This document shows positions 15,976 through 24,593 of a DNA stretch of 35,103 nt, piece after piece. The notes beneath the pieces were generated by a model. It saw only the letters and a program-made list of their open reading frames with translations, was not told where the DNA came from and searched no databases. The stretch's first letter is position 1. Each line of letters begins with the position of its first letter. Position numbers and translations under genes: made by a program. Where the stretch lies: the NCBI GenBank assembly GCA_022508535.1, contig JAFLUZ010000004.1, positions 82,130 through 117,232 of the forward strand, given 5' to 3'. The DNA comes from Erysipelotrichales bacterium (GTDB lineage: Bacteria; Bacillota_I; Bacilli_A; RFN20; CAG-826).

Positions 15976-17271
15976 TTAAAATGTATCTTTATAAATTGTA
16001 ATATTAGGACGATTATTGTCAACAAACATTAATTTGAGTTTTAGACATTGATAGTAATATTCCCACACAATTATAATTGCAAAATACAAATCCATACATT
16101 TTTTTCCAAAATCTAAAAAAGACATTTCTCTACTTTTTGATTTTTCTTTATGCTTATCAAGAAATGTTACTGATTGACTTAATCCGTCAATTTTAAAGTT
16201 ATTATGTGCATCAGAATTTCTTATAATGTTATCAAGGGTGCCAAGAATATTATTGGTAAAGCAGCTGTCAATAGAAGATAGTGCTTTATATTTATTAAAT
16301 TTGCTACCATATGAAGTCATTTTTTTACTGAAACTTTCCCTTCCAGCACCAAAATCATCGTATTCTGTATTGTTTTTGATATTGTGTAATCCGAAAAGAA
16401 TATCAATTGAGTCACATAATAATTCATACCCTTTTGAATATAATGAATGCATAGATTCAATAGATATTGTTGTAATACCACTGTTTGTTTGGTCTACTTC
16501 TTCATATATAGAATAGACGTCATAAAGTGGAATTAATTGATATAACTCATTTAGATACTTACAAATATAATTTGGTATTTTATCATAGTAAAAATCAAAA
16601 TAGTCTGCTTTTTCAAGATATTTTAAAAAATAATTGAACCCTTTATTATTTTGCTTATATATTTCTGTGATTTCTGTGATAATTGCATTGATTTTATTTG
16701 ATACAGATGTGATTATAGTACTTTGTAAAAAAGAGGTAACATAATGTTTGGTAGTCATTAATGCATCAAGCTTATTTTTTATGTCGGAGAAGTTATAGTT
16801 TTTTTTGAAGTAATTTATGAATGAATTGTTATGTTTGTCTAGATAATTTATTAATAAATCAGTTTTGTTGTTTTTTAGTAAATTATACACATTTCTAATT
16901 ACTTGTACATATTCATGGGCATTAATAGCAATATTCATAACTCTATTTCTTTGCTCAATTCTTTTTGTATCAAATGGATTGCTCCGCATAAAAGGCGATA
17001 ACTCAGGAATAATACCATTATTTTTTTTAAATTTATCCGTAATAAATTCTGTAGATAGTTCAATTTTATATCCGTCAGAGAATTCGTTTGTTATCGTAGC
17101 ATTTTTTAAATTCTCACTAAAACTATTATTTTCGATTACAATAATTCCAGATATGTGTGAATGACATTCTGGACAATATATATTTATTGGTATATCAAAA
17201 TAACCTAGTTGATATCTTAATCTTATATGACAACCACAAATATTACATATATAATATGAATTATTTACCAT
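15976..17271 (-). CDS. Unrecognised Wadjet-linked protein with zinc knuckle and HEPN-like RNxxxH motif
   Basis: A 431-residue protein that I do not recognise. Near its N-terminus are two CxxC pairs, C9-x2-C12 and C33-x2-C36, with further Cys/His next to them (C14, H15, H37, H39), consistent with a zinc ribbon. The rest is strongly helical and asparagine/lysine-rich. At 351-356 it has RNSDAH inside IIRNSDAHNNFKIDG, which fits the R-polar-x3-H signature of HEPN ribonucleases, with hydrophobic helices on both sides as in that fold. It starts 19 bases after the jetD stop with a good site (GAGAGGA), so it is the fifth and last gene of the Wadjet operon. An RNA-cutting accessory effector or a nucleic-acid-binding partner is possible; the motif alone does not prove either. 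Confidence 0.7.
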   Translation of the reverse strand: MVNNSYYICNICGCHIRLRYQLGYFDIPINIYCPECHSHISGIIVIENNSFSENLKNATITNEFSDGYKIELSTEFITDKFKKNNGIIPELSPFMRSNPFDTKRIEQRNRVMNIAINAHEYVQVIRNVYNLLKNNKTDLLINYLDKHNNSFINYFKKNYNFSDIKNKLDALMTTKHYVTSFLQSTIITSVSNKINAIITEITEIYKQNNKGFNYFLKYLEKADYFDFYYDKIPNYICKYLNELYQLIPLYDVYSIYEEVDQTNSGITTISIESMHSLYSKGYELLCDSIDILFGLHNIKNNTEYDDFGAGRESFSKKMTSYGSKFNKYKALSSIDSCFTNNILGTLDNIIRNSDAHNNFKIDGLSQSVTFLDKHKEKSKSREMSFLDFGKKCMDLYFAIIIVWEYYYQCLKLKLMFVDNNRPNITIYKDTF

Positions 17272-17290
17272 ATTAATTATTTCCTCTCAT

Positions 17291-18409
17291 TTATATGTTA
17301 TAAAAACTTTCTTGTTCTAAGCGAACTTTATTTTTGATAAGAAATCTTATTACATTATAGTGCGACTTTAGGAGCGGTTTATCTAGTAATAGCTCCAGTT
17401 TTCTAATATATTTGTCGTCAATTGGTTGAGAATATTTTATGTTTGATTTTAATGTCTGTAAGCTCATATTTACTGTGACTATGTCGCAATTTATATTTTC
17501 CATTAAAGTATTTAATATTAAATATCCACCAAAATCAATATCGCCAAAATGGTAAAAATGTGGGCAAATTTTTCTAAGTTTTTTTAGAACTGATATTTGA
17601 TTTCTTGTCGGAAAACCACCCAAATATATAATTAAACCATCATCTACGTAATCAAAAAAAGTAGTCAAATTTTCTATTGTAGTGACTTTAGATATCTGTT
17701 CAAATGATATCACATTAATATTATCAATTTGTAATCCTATGGCGTTTTTGATTTTTGATAAATCTATTGTTTGATCATTGATATGAACTATACCGTTTCC
17801 TTTAATCGTTAGTTGCGGAGGCACACTTAAAATGCCTTTTTCTTTAAAAATATTTTCATTATCATAAATGCTGCTGATTATAGATTTTATCTTAGTCAAT
17901 CTTTTTGAATCGTTAAAAATATAGTTGCTTGCATTTCTTTCGTAGACATCGTGGTCAAGATGTTCTATATAGTGTACTGCTCTTATAGCATCAATAAAAT
18001 CCTCGTTAAGATATTGTTTTATTGATTTATGAGATGAGATTTTCTCATTTATTTCGTCTTTAAGAGATATGATTATTTTGTCATCATATTTTTCTAATTC
18101 GCTCAACAATTTTTTTCTTTTTTCATCGATACTTTTAGTATTTAAAATTGAGTGTATTTCATGTATCTTATCTATATTTAAAATGATTGACTCAATTACT
18201 GTATCGTGAGGTATATACTTTATTTTTATATATTCTTTTTGTGAAAGTCTATATATTGCTTCATTATATCCATTAGTGTCCGCAAAATACTTTGGATACT
18301 TTGATTTTGTAATTTTTATTTTAACACTAGTCTTAAAACTTGAGGAATTCGCATCTCTTTTTTCGTAGATACTAACTAAATCTTTTAATATTTTTTCATC
18401 GTAATTCAT
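17291..18409 (-). CDS. jetD: Wadjet nuclease subunit JetD (Toprim-type)
   Basis: A 372-residue protein with a helical, DNA-binding-like N-terminal half and a C-terminal Toprim-type nuclease fold related to topoisomerase VI. Visible acidic residues are E246 in TTIENLTTF, D290 and D292 in FGDIDFGGYLIL, and a late LEQE (364-367), which agree with JetD/DUF2220. In Wadjet the JetABC SMC complex extrudes circular DNA and JetD cuts it, clearing plasmids. The start codon lies inside the end of jetC (14-base overlap; jetC ends in UGA), so translation is coupled. All key residues seem present, so the nuclease is probably active. Confidence 0.9.
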   Translation of the reverse strand: MNYDEKILKDLVSIYEKRDANSSSFKTSVKIKITKSKYPKYFADTNGYNEAIYRLSQKEYIKIKYIPHDTVIESIILNIDKIHEIHSILNTKSIDEKRKKLLSELEKYDDKIIISLKDEINEKISSHKSIKQYLNEDFIDAIRAVHYIEHLDHDVYERNASNYIFNDSKRLTKIKSIISSIYDNENIFKEKGILSVPPQLTIKGNGIVHINDQTIDLSKIKNAIGLQIDNINVISFEQISKVTTIENLTTFFDYVDDGLIIYLGGFPTRNQISVLKKLRKICPHFYHFGDIDFGGYLILNTLMENINCDIVTVNMSLQTLKSNIKYSQPIDDKYIRKLELLLDKPLLKSHYNVIRFLIKNKVRLEQESFYNI

Positions 18410-21400
18410 GACTAACTTCCCTCACAACTGCATTATCTCCATCTTTGACAATGGCTAATATTGTATCAATATTATCTACAAATGAATCAAGTTTTCCAGG
18501 TGCGGCTAGAATAATTTGCAACTTAAGTTTTTTACGATAAAAATCTAACATTGATTGTATTCTTTGCATATCCATTTTATCAAATGCTTCATCATATAAC
18601 ACTATACCTAATACATCTTCATTTCGTTTAATATCTAGTGTTTGTTGGAAAGCAACGCCTAATAAGATATAAAAAGGAACTTGCACTTCACCACCAGATT
18701 GGATTTTCATTACTTTGTTTAAACTTTTAAATCCGTTTGTGGAATGGACTTCAACATCAAAGTATAAATAATTTCTATAATCGATAACTAAATTTTGAAT
18801 TTTCAAATCATCAGAAAACATATATCTATTTAGTGTTTCCTCGACTTTAGTTCTTTCACAATCTTCATCATCAAAATTCATAAACAATCCTCTATTAGAA
18901 TCATCAGAATTATAATTTTTTGCGTAATTATATATATCTGCTAATTCTGTATTACTTGTTATGCTCATTTTTATTTTGTATCGATCATCGCCAAATTGAA
19001 AATGTTGTAAACTGTGATTAAGATTTTCAATATCTTTCTTAGCTTTATCAACAGAATTATAGAGTTTTGTCAAAAATTCATTGAAAAATAGATTTCTATT
19101 TTTGTTTTTAATATCGAGCAATTTTGCTTGATATTTAAAGATTGAATCATCAATTTTGTTTTTTTCATCAATGAATGAATCAAAGTGAGAGAAATCTGGT
19201 TCATAATTAATAGAGAATTCATCACGAGCGCGTTTCATTAGATTTTTAATATTGCTTTTCTCTTCTATAATTTTTTTGTCTAATAGTTTTAGTTCGGCTT
19301 CAAGATTGATAATTAAAGTTTTTGAAATTTTTTCTGATTCGAGCTGTTTTAAAGACGTTTTGAAATCTGTCTCATCAACAGTGGATAAATTATCTTTCAG
19401 AATTTTAAGTTCATTTCTTTTTTCAATCATTGAATTTTCGTATGAGATTCTTGTGGAATTATAATTTGTAATATTTTCGGTTGCCTCATTAATCTTATTT
19501 ATTGTGCTACTAATACGATCGATTGTTTCAGATATTTTGGCTTGAATTTCAATATATAATGGATTTGATTTGTAAAAATCAATAGCATCTTTAAGTTTTT
19601 GGATACTATCAGATAAGTTTTTAACCTCATCAATGCTCTTAAATATTGAATTATTTTCAATTATAGAAGTGGAAAATCTAATTGCTTCATCAAGACTTAT
19701 AATAATGTTGTCAAATTCTGAATATTGTTTGCTAAGAATCATTTTTTCTTCTATCAGTATTTTAAGGTTTTCTTCTTTGATTTTTAATTGATTCTTGGCT
19801 CCTTCAATACCGATGAATTGCTCATCACATGCCTTTTTATTTAAACGCCCAACACTATAATTTTGGTGATACATACAATCTTTAGTGATTGCGCGATCAA
19901 ATTTACTCAAATCACTGATGTCTTCTACACATTGCATTTTATTAAGAATAAATCTTGCATAGTTTAGTGCAATGTTATCAGTTGATTCAATAAAAGCCCC
20001 TAATGTATTTTCTTTAAATTCGATTACAGGTAGTCTTATTCCATTAATTATTCTTGTTGCATAAAAATCTTTTTTGTTTTGATATAGTTTAATTGCATCT
20101 TGATAATACTTGTTAGGTACGATGATATAAAATCTTTGTGTGTTTAAATATCCTTCAATTGCTCTACGCCAGGATTCATCAGTTATTCTTAAACATTCGC
20201 ATAAAAACTTAATTTCAATTTTTTCTTTGTACTTATCTTCGAGAGATGATTTAAGATATTGTCTAAATTCCTCAATATCTTTATTGTATGAAAATTGATT
20301 GTTTTTAAGCTTATCAATAATATTTTTCAATTCACATATTTCTAAGTTCAAATTTTCAATCTTTGAATCTATTTTATTTGCCTCACTCTTATATGTGTCT
20401 TTTATTTCGGTTGCTGTTTTTCTAAATTTATGAAAAAGAGCAGACGTTGTTTCAGTTGAGTATTTTCCACTTAATAAGTGGCGATGTAATTGATTAAAAT
20501 CAGACTCTTTTAATTTTGATAAAGTAGAAAGTAGAGGCGCGGTAGTATTACATTTTTGTTTGAATGTGGCTAAAATTGCTTGATTTTCCTCATAGAGCTT
20601 TTCTAGTGTTACAAGATTGCTTTCCTTGAGCGCCAAATCAGGAGAAACATTGTTCAATGCATAGTTGTATTCAATGTTATTTTTTTGAAGTTCCTCCTTT
20701 TCATTCTGTAAGCGAGATAGTTTTATTTTTTCAATAGATACTTTTTGCTCTAAATCTATGCATTCTTGCTCTTTGCTTTCAATGTCGCTTTGCAATAGTT
20801 TTAGTTTGGCCAAATCAATTTTGGCTTTATATCTATTAGCTTCACTATTAAATGAATTAATTTGGTTTCCTAAATCAACTATTGATTTTAGTAACTCATG
20901 CTTTTTTTGTTCTTGTTCAATAGTTTTACTGACCCTATCAATTTCTAAAATATTATTTTTAATGATAGATACATCAATAGGTTTATCATCTAAAACAAAT
21001 TCGTTCATAAAATTATTACAATCCATTATGCTTTTAATACCTACGGTATGGGACAATATTTGAAAATATTTTTTTTCATCTTTTAATCCAAGAATATCTT
21101 TCATTTTTGTCTGATATTGGAAAAGAGTTGAAAATGGGACATATTCAAAGTATGCTTTCAAATGTTTTGAAAATACATCATAAGTTTTTGGATAATTATT
21201 TTCAATAAATAAATCCTCATTTAGTTCTACTCCTTTTATATAAAAATATTTCGAATCAGACAATTTATTTATACTAGATTTATAATCAATGTTAATTCCG
21301 AATATATGTGTTTCATTGTTTAAGAGAATTTCAAAAGCTAAATAAGTTATTACATCTCCAGGACGTAAAAATTCTTTGTTTTCCATATTGACTGCACCTC

Positions 21401-21611
21401 TTACATAAGATTCAAGAGTTCTTTTTTCCGCATTAGCATTAGCATTAAATCTAGATGCTCTTTGACCCAGCAAAAGCATTTGAATCGCATCAATAATTGT
21501 TGATTTTCCCGTGCCATTTATACCTACTATGGCAGTATTTCCTTCAAGACTCAATGTTGTCTTTTGGAAATACATCCAGTTTATTAAAACTATTTTATTT
21601 AACTTAATCAT
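18396..21611 (-). CDS. jetC: Wadjet SMC/MukB-like ATPase JetC
   Basis: A 1071-residue SMC-type ATPase. Walker A is GINGTGKST (30-38); the ABC signature is QSGGEVQVPF (SGGE from 972); Walker B is IVLYDEAFDKMD (D1007, E1008). Between the heads lie two long charged coiled-coil stretches (about 240-460 and 620-880) separated by a globular hinge-like region (about 470-610), the normal SMC/MukB plan. JetC is the motor that, with JetA and JetB, extrudes plasmid DNA until JetD cuts it. ATG 21611 is preferred over an in-frame GTG at 21626 because it gives the usual strand MIKLNKIVLINW and leaves GGTGG upstream. Either way it overlaps the end of jetB. Confidence 0.93.
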   Translation of the reverse strand: MIKLNKIVLINWMYFQKTTLSLEGNTAIVGINGTGKSTIIDAIQMLLLGQRASRFNANANAEKRTLESYVRGAVNMENKEFLRPGDVITYLAFEILLNNETHIFGINIDYKSSINKLSDSKYFYIKGVELNEDLFIENNYPKTYDVFSKHLKAYFEYVPFSTLFQYQTKMKDILGLKDEKKYFQILSHTVGIKSIMDCNNFMNEFVLDDKPIDVSIIKNNILEIDRVSKTIEQEQKKHELLKSIVDLGNQINSFNSEANRYKAKIDLAKLKLLQSDIESKEQECIDLEQKVSIEKIKLSRLQNEKEELQKNNIEYNYALNNVSPDLALKESNLVTLEKLYEENQAILATFKQKCNTTAPLLSTLSKLKESDFNQLHRHLLSGKYSTETTSALFHKFRKTATEIKDTYKSEANKIDSKIENLNLEICELKNIIDKLKNNQFSYNKDIEEFRQYLKSSLEDKYKEKIEIKFLCECLRITDESWRRAIEGYLNTQRFYIIVPNKYYQDAIKLYQNKKDFYATRIINGIRLPVIEFKENTLGAFIESTDNIALNYARFILNKMQCVEDISDLSKFDRAITKDCMYHQNYSVGRLNKKACDEQFIGIEGAKNQLKIKEENLKILIEEKMILSKQYSEFDNIIISLDEAIRFSTSIIENNSIFKSIDEVKNLSDSIQKLKDAIDFYKSNPLYIEIQAKISETIDRISSTINKINEATENITNYNSTRISYENSMIEKRNELKILKDNLSTVDETDFKTSLKQLESEKISKTLIINLEAELKLLDKKIIEEKSNIKNLMKRARDEFSINYEPDFSHFDSFIDEKNKIDDSIFKYQAKLLDIKNKNRNLFFNEFLTKLYNSVDKAKKDIENLNHSLQHFQFGDDRYKIKMSITSNTELADIYNYAKNYNSDDSNRGLFMNFDDEDCERTKVEETLNRYMFSDDLKIQNLVIDYRNYLYFDVEVHSTNGFKSLNKVMKIQSGGEVQVPFYILLGVAFQQTLDIKRNEDVLGIVLYDEAFDKMDMQRIQSMLDFYRKKLKLQIILAAPGKLDSFVDNIDTILAIVKDGDNAVVREVSHELR

Positions 21612-22221
21612 CGGAAGCGTCACCACCTTTTAGCATTTCTAATCTGTTTGATATTTCTTCTAGTTGCTTAAAATCCATTGTAACTTCTATGGATGGATAT
21701 ATCTCTATACGTGTGTTGTCTAGAGAAAGATCCTCACTATAATAAACGATATTATGTTGCTTAAAGATTTTTAGCATATCGGACAAGGTGCTTTTCTTTA
21801 CTCTGTCATTAGATTGACTTTCAAAGCCTACAGCAAATAGTTTATCTTGCAAGTCTTTAACAGTAATTTGGACTTCGTCACTTAAACTTACTTCCTCCAT
21901 TTTTTCTTGATATACAAGTCTTAAAATCAATAAACATAATGTTTCATTTTTATTGATCCTACTTATCACAGTTTCATCACTTGTTTTAATATAGATTAAA
22001 CCTTTATCATCCCGAATATTAAAATCAAAAGAAATGTATTCAAAAAATAAAGAAAGCAATTCTTTATGTGTGAGAGCGAAAATATATAAGTCATTATTTG
22101 TTTTTTGAAGCATAAAATTTACTTTAAGCATTCTTATTGTAAATGTTTTAAATGTTGTTTTTTCATTTTCAGTCAATCCACAATATAATTCATTAAAACG
22201 TGTACTATCAATATTATTCAT
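21604..22221 (-). CDS. jetB: Wadjet winged-helix subunit JetB (DUF4194-like)
   Basis: A 205-residue protein of the DUF4194 type, equivalent to MukE/kleisin-associated subunits. The recognisable part is RINKNETLCLLILRLVYQEK (about residues 89-108), followed by SDEVQITVKDLQDKL and a winged-helix-like C-terminal half that ends in a charged helix. It binds the kleisin JetA and the JetC heads. Its ATG overlaps the end of jetA by 8 bases and its own end overlaps or abuts the jetC start, typical for subunits made in fixed ratio. Identification rests on both the sequence and its place between jetA and jetC. Confidence 0.85.
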   Translation of the reverse strand: MNNIDSTRFNELYCGLTENEKTTFKTFTIRMLKVNFMLQKTNNDLYIFALTHKELLSLFFEYISFDFNIRDDKGLIYIKTSDETVISRINKNETLCLLILRLVYQEKMEEVSLSDEVQITVKDLQDKLFAVGFESQSNDRVKKSTLSDMLKIFKQHNIVYYSEDLSLDNTRIEIYPSIEVTMDFKQLEEISNRLEMLKGGDASDD

Positions 22222-23605
22222 TTACGTAACCATCCTTCTTTTTTATTATAAAATCATTAAAAGAAATACCATTATTAGTTACTCTATCATCCAATAATAT
22301 CAATTCGTATGAAGCATTTGGAAGTTTAGAGTAAATAATGATAGAAATAATCATTACAAGTTCATATTTGCTTTTTATATCAAGTTCTGATATTTTTCTT
22401 TCTTTGCGTTCGTTTAAAAATTCATTTACGAAGTTATTAATGGCTTTTATATTGTATTTTGTATCTTCACGAAGTAACTCTAAAGTCTTTTGTTGAGCTT
22501 CATCAGATATTTCTAGATTCATTTCTATCATTGCCGGCTTTGGTTTTGGATTAATCATTCTGGGTCTTGATAAGGCGTTAAATGTGTAATGTCTCATTTT
22601 AAACAACGAAAGGAGATTTTCGTTAATATCGTATTCTTTCACATAATCAATTAATTTATGTATAATTCCTTCGATGTTTTCTCCTCGTGTAATTAAATGA
22701 ATAATAACGCTTACTGTTCGCGCAACATATTTTTCATTTTTACTATCAATCATTTCAATAATTGATGGAATTGTTTTAATGTTTGATCTAATGCGCTTTT
22801 TTTCATCTTCAATTGCCGCTAAAGCGACATAATAGTCTTTGAACTTTTTGTTATCAATTTTGGAATTGATTAACTTATCCATATTTATTGAATCGCTAAA
22901 TATTTTTTCGATTTGTGCTTCAATTTTTGGTAATTCTACATCAACATTATCTCTTATTTTCAAGTTTAAATATGCAGAATCAAAAAAATATTCTTTATAT
23001 TCACCTGTGAATTCTTCAAGTAAGGATTCTAAATCCGGATTACTTTTATTTTTTGTTATATTTTTATAATATCTTTGTATGCTAGATCTTAAGCCTCTTA
23101 ATGCCACAACAAAATCGCTTAGTGTGTTATCAATAATTTCTAAATCATCAGTCTTCGTATAATCGAAATTGTAAATAGAGTTTTTAATGGATCTAATATA
23201 ACTAGTATATTGTGGTTTGCGATTTTCCATTAATTCCTCTATAAGAGCGATAAAACTATAGCTATGACTATTAAAATCTATAGCCATTTTTCCATTTCCA
23301 ATGGATTCTTCAGCTAACCAACCATATTCTTCAAGTTTATTTATTAAAAAACAAGCTTTAGAATAATTATCTAATTCAATATCTTCATCACTATCTAAAT
23401 CGTCATCATAAATTTTTATTGACACAGTATCATCTAAGTGATTTTTTAATCCTTCAATAATTTTAGATTTATCATTTTCTTGTGCTTCAAATAATACATT
23501 AATTAGTTTATGCAAAAATAAGATAGTATCTAAATAAACTTTTCTATTTCTGCTAGAAAGAGGAGTAAAAAATCTTTCGCCAGTAATATCGTAAATTGAT
23601 GTCAT
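22214..23605 (-). CDS. jetA: Wadjet kleisin-like subunit JetA
   Basis: A 463-residue mostly helical, acidic protein at the head of the operon, in the position and size range of JetA, the MukF-like kleisin that bridges the JetC heads. It starts with YDITGERFFTPLSSRNRKVY and has winged-helix-like sequence in the first 130 residues (LINKLEEYGWLAEESIG), followed by long helices. JetA is the most variable Wadjet subunit; without a search I cannot assign the subtype. GAGGGAGGG directly before the ATG is a very strong ribosome site. It is transcribed divergently from the dehydrogenase gene. Confidence 0.82.
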   Translation of the reverse strand: MTSIYDITGERFFTPLSSRNRKVYLDTILFLHKLINVLFEAQENDKSKIIEGLKNHLDDTVSIKIYDDDLDSDEDIELDNYSKACFLINKLEEYGWLAEESIGNGKMAIDFNSHSYSFIALIEELMENRKPQYTSYIRSIKNSIYNFDYTKTDDLEIIDNTLSDFVVALRGLRSSIQRYYKNITKNKSNPDLESLLEEFTGEYKEYFFDSAYLNLKIRDNVDVELPKIEAQIEKIFSDSINMDKLINSKIDNKKFKDYYVALAAIEDEKKRIRSNIKTIPSIIEMIDSKNEKYVARTVSVIIHLITRGENIEGIIHKLIDYVKEYDINENLLSLFKMRHYTFNALSRPRMINPKPKPAMIEMNLEISDEAQQKTLELLREDTKYNIKAINNFVNEFLNERKERKISELDIKSKYELVMIISIIIYSKLPNASYELILLDDRVTNNGISFNDFIIKKKDGYVNE

Positions 23606-23630
23606 ATATGCCCTCCCTCTAATTGTTTTA

Positions 23631-23639
23631 ATTATATCA
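23631..23639 (-). promoter_or_regulatory. Extended -10 promoter of the Wadjet operon
   Basis: On the minus strand TGA-TATAAT, 26 bases before the jetA start codon, leaving a leader of about 20 bases. No convincing -35. It lies in the short divergent gap shared with the dehydrogenase gene. Confidence 0.55.
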
Positions 23640-23732
23640 TACTCATAAAGTTTTTAATTGGTTAATTTTTCTTATTTTTTATAAACTACATAGTCTTTTA
23701 TGATAATCTAAATATATTAAGAGGTAATGTTT

Positions 23733-24539
23733 ATGGAAAAGAAATATGTATTAGTAACAGGTGCTTATGGTGGATTAGGAAGAGCGGTTGTAAATAGCTT
23801 GCTTGATAATGGATTTACTGTATTTGCAACTGATTTAAGAATAGATGATTCAATAAAAAATGAATCACTTATTCAAATTAAAGTAGATGTCACTAATGAT
23901 GAAGATATAAATAATGCATATCTCGAAGTATCAAAATATACTGATTGGTTATATGCAATTATTAATCTTGCAGGAATTTTCTATTTGGATTCAATTGTAG
24001 AAGGTGAAGAAAGTAAACTTCGCCGTATTATTGAAACTAACTTTTTTGGCACATATAAAATGAATAAGACATTTATGCCATTTTTAAAAAGTAAGAAAAG
24101 TAGAATTATTAATGTAACAAGTGAATTAGCGAGTTATTCTCCTCAACCATTTATGGGATATTACACTATTTCAAAAGGAATGTTAGATATTTACACTGAT
24201 GTATTAAGAAGAGAATTAAATTATTTAGGTATAAAAGTAATTAAAATACATTCAGGTTCATTTAAAACTAAGTTATTAGCGAACGCTAGTGATGAATATG
24301 ATCGATTAATAAATAAAACTGAACATTATAAAAATCAATTAACCAAATTAAAATTTATGATGGATAAAGAACTAAAAAAAGATAACAATCCTAATAAATT
24401 TGCAAAGAAAATTATTAGAATTGTTAATAAGAAAAATCCTAAGATACGCTACAATATTAATCGTAGTTTTAGTTTAAGATTGTTATCTGCCTTGCCAGAA
24501 AAATGGCAGGATATGATATATTTAATTTTTATTAAATAA
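23733..24539 (+). CDS. Short-chain dehydrogenase/reductase (SDR)
   Basis: A 268-residue classical SDR. Visible motifs: the NAD(P)-binding TGAYGGLG (TGxxxGxG) near the start, D61-like acidic turn KVDVTNDED, INLAG for the NAG position, the catalytic Ser in INVTSELA and YYTISKG for YxxxK. The extended C-terminus with basic helices is common in subgroup members acting on lipids or steroids, but the substrate is unknown. ATG 23733 is chosen over ATG 23727 because GAGG (23721-23724) is 8 bases from the former and only 2 from the latter. It is the only plus-strand gene in the defence island, sitting between Wadjet and Hachiman. Confidence 0.9.
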   Translation: MEKKYVLVTGAYGGLGRAVVNSLLDNGFTVFATDLRIDDSIKNESLIQIKVDVTNDEDINNAYLEVSKYTDWLYAIINLAGIFYLDSIVEGEESKLRRIIETNFFGTYKMNKTFMPFLKSKKSRIINVTSELASYSPQPFMGYYTISKGMLDIYTDVLRRELNYLGIKVIKIHSGSFKTKLLANASDEYDRLINKTEHYKNQLTKLKFMMDKELKKDNNPNKFAKKIIRIVNKKNPKIRYNINRSFSLRLLSALPEKWQDMIYLIFIK

Positions 24540-24593
24540 ATATTTTTATCTAATTATTAGTTGATGCGATGTTTATTAGTTATAATTTCTGAA

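Noticed and set aside
20758-21063. 101-codon plus-strand open frame inside jetC
   Set aside because: Antisense shadow of the JetC coiled coil; leucine/serine-rich as expected from reversed charged codons.
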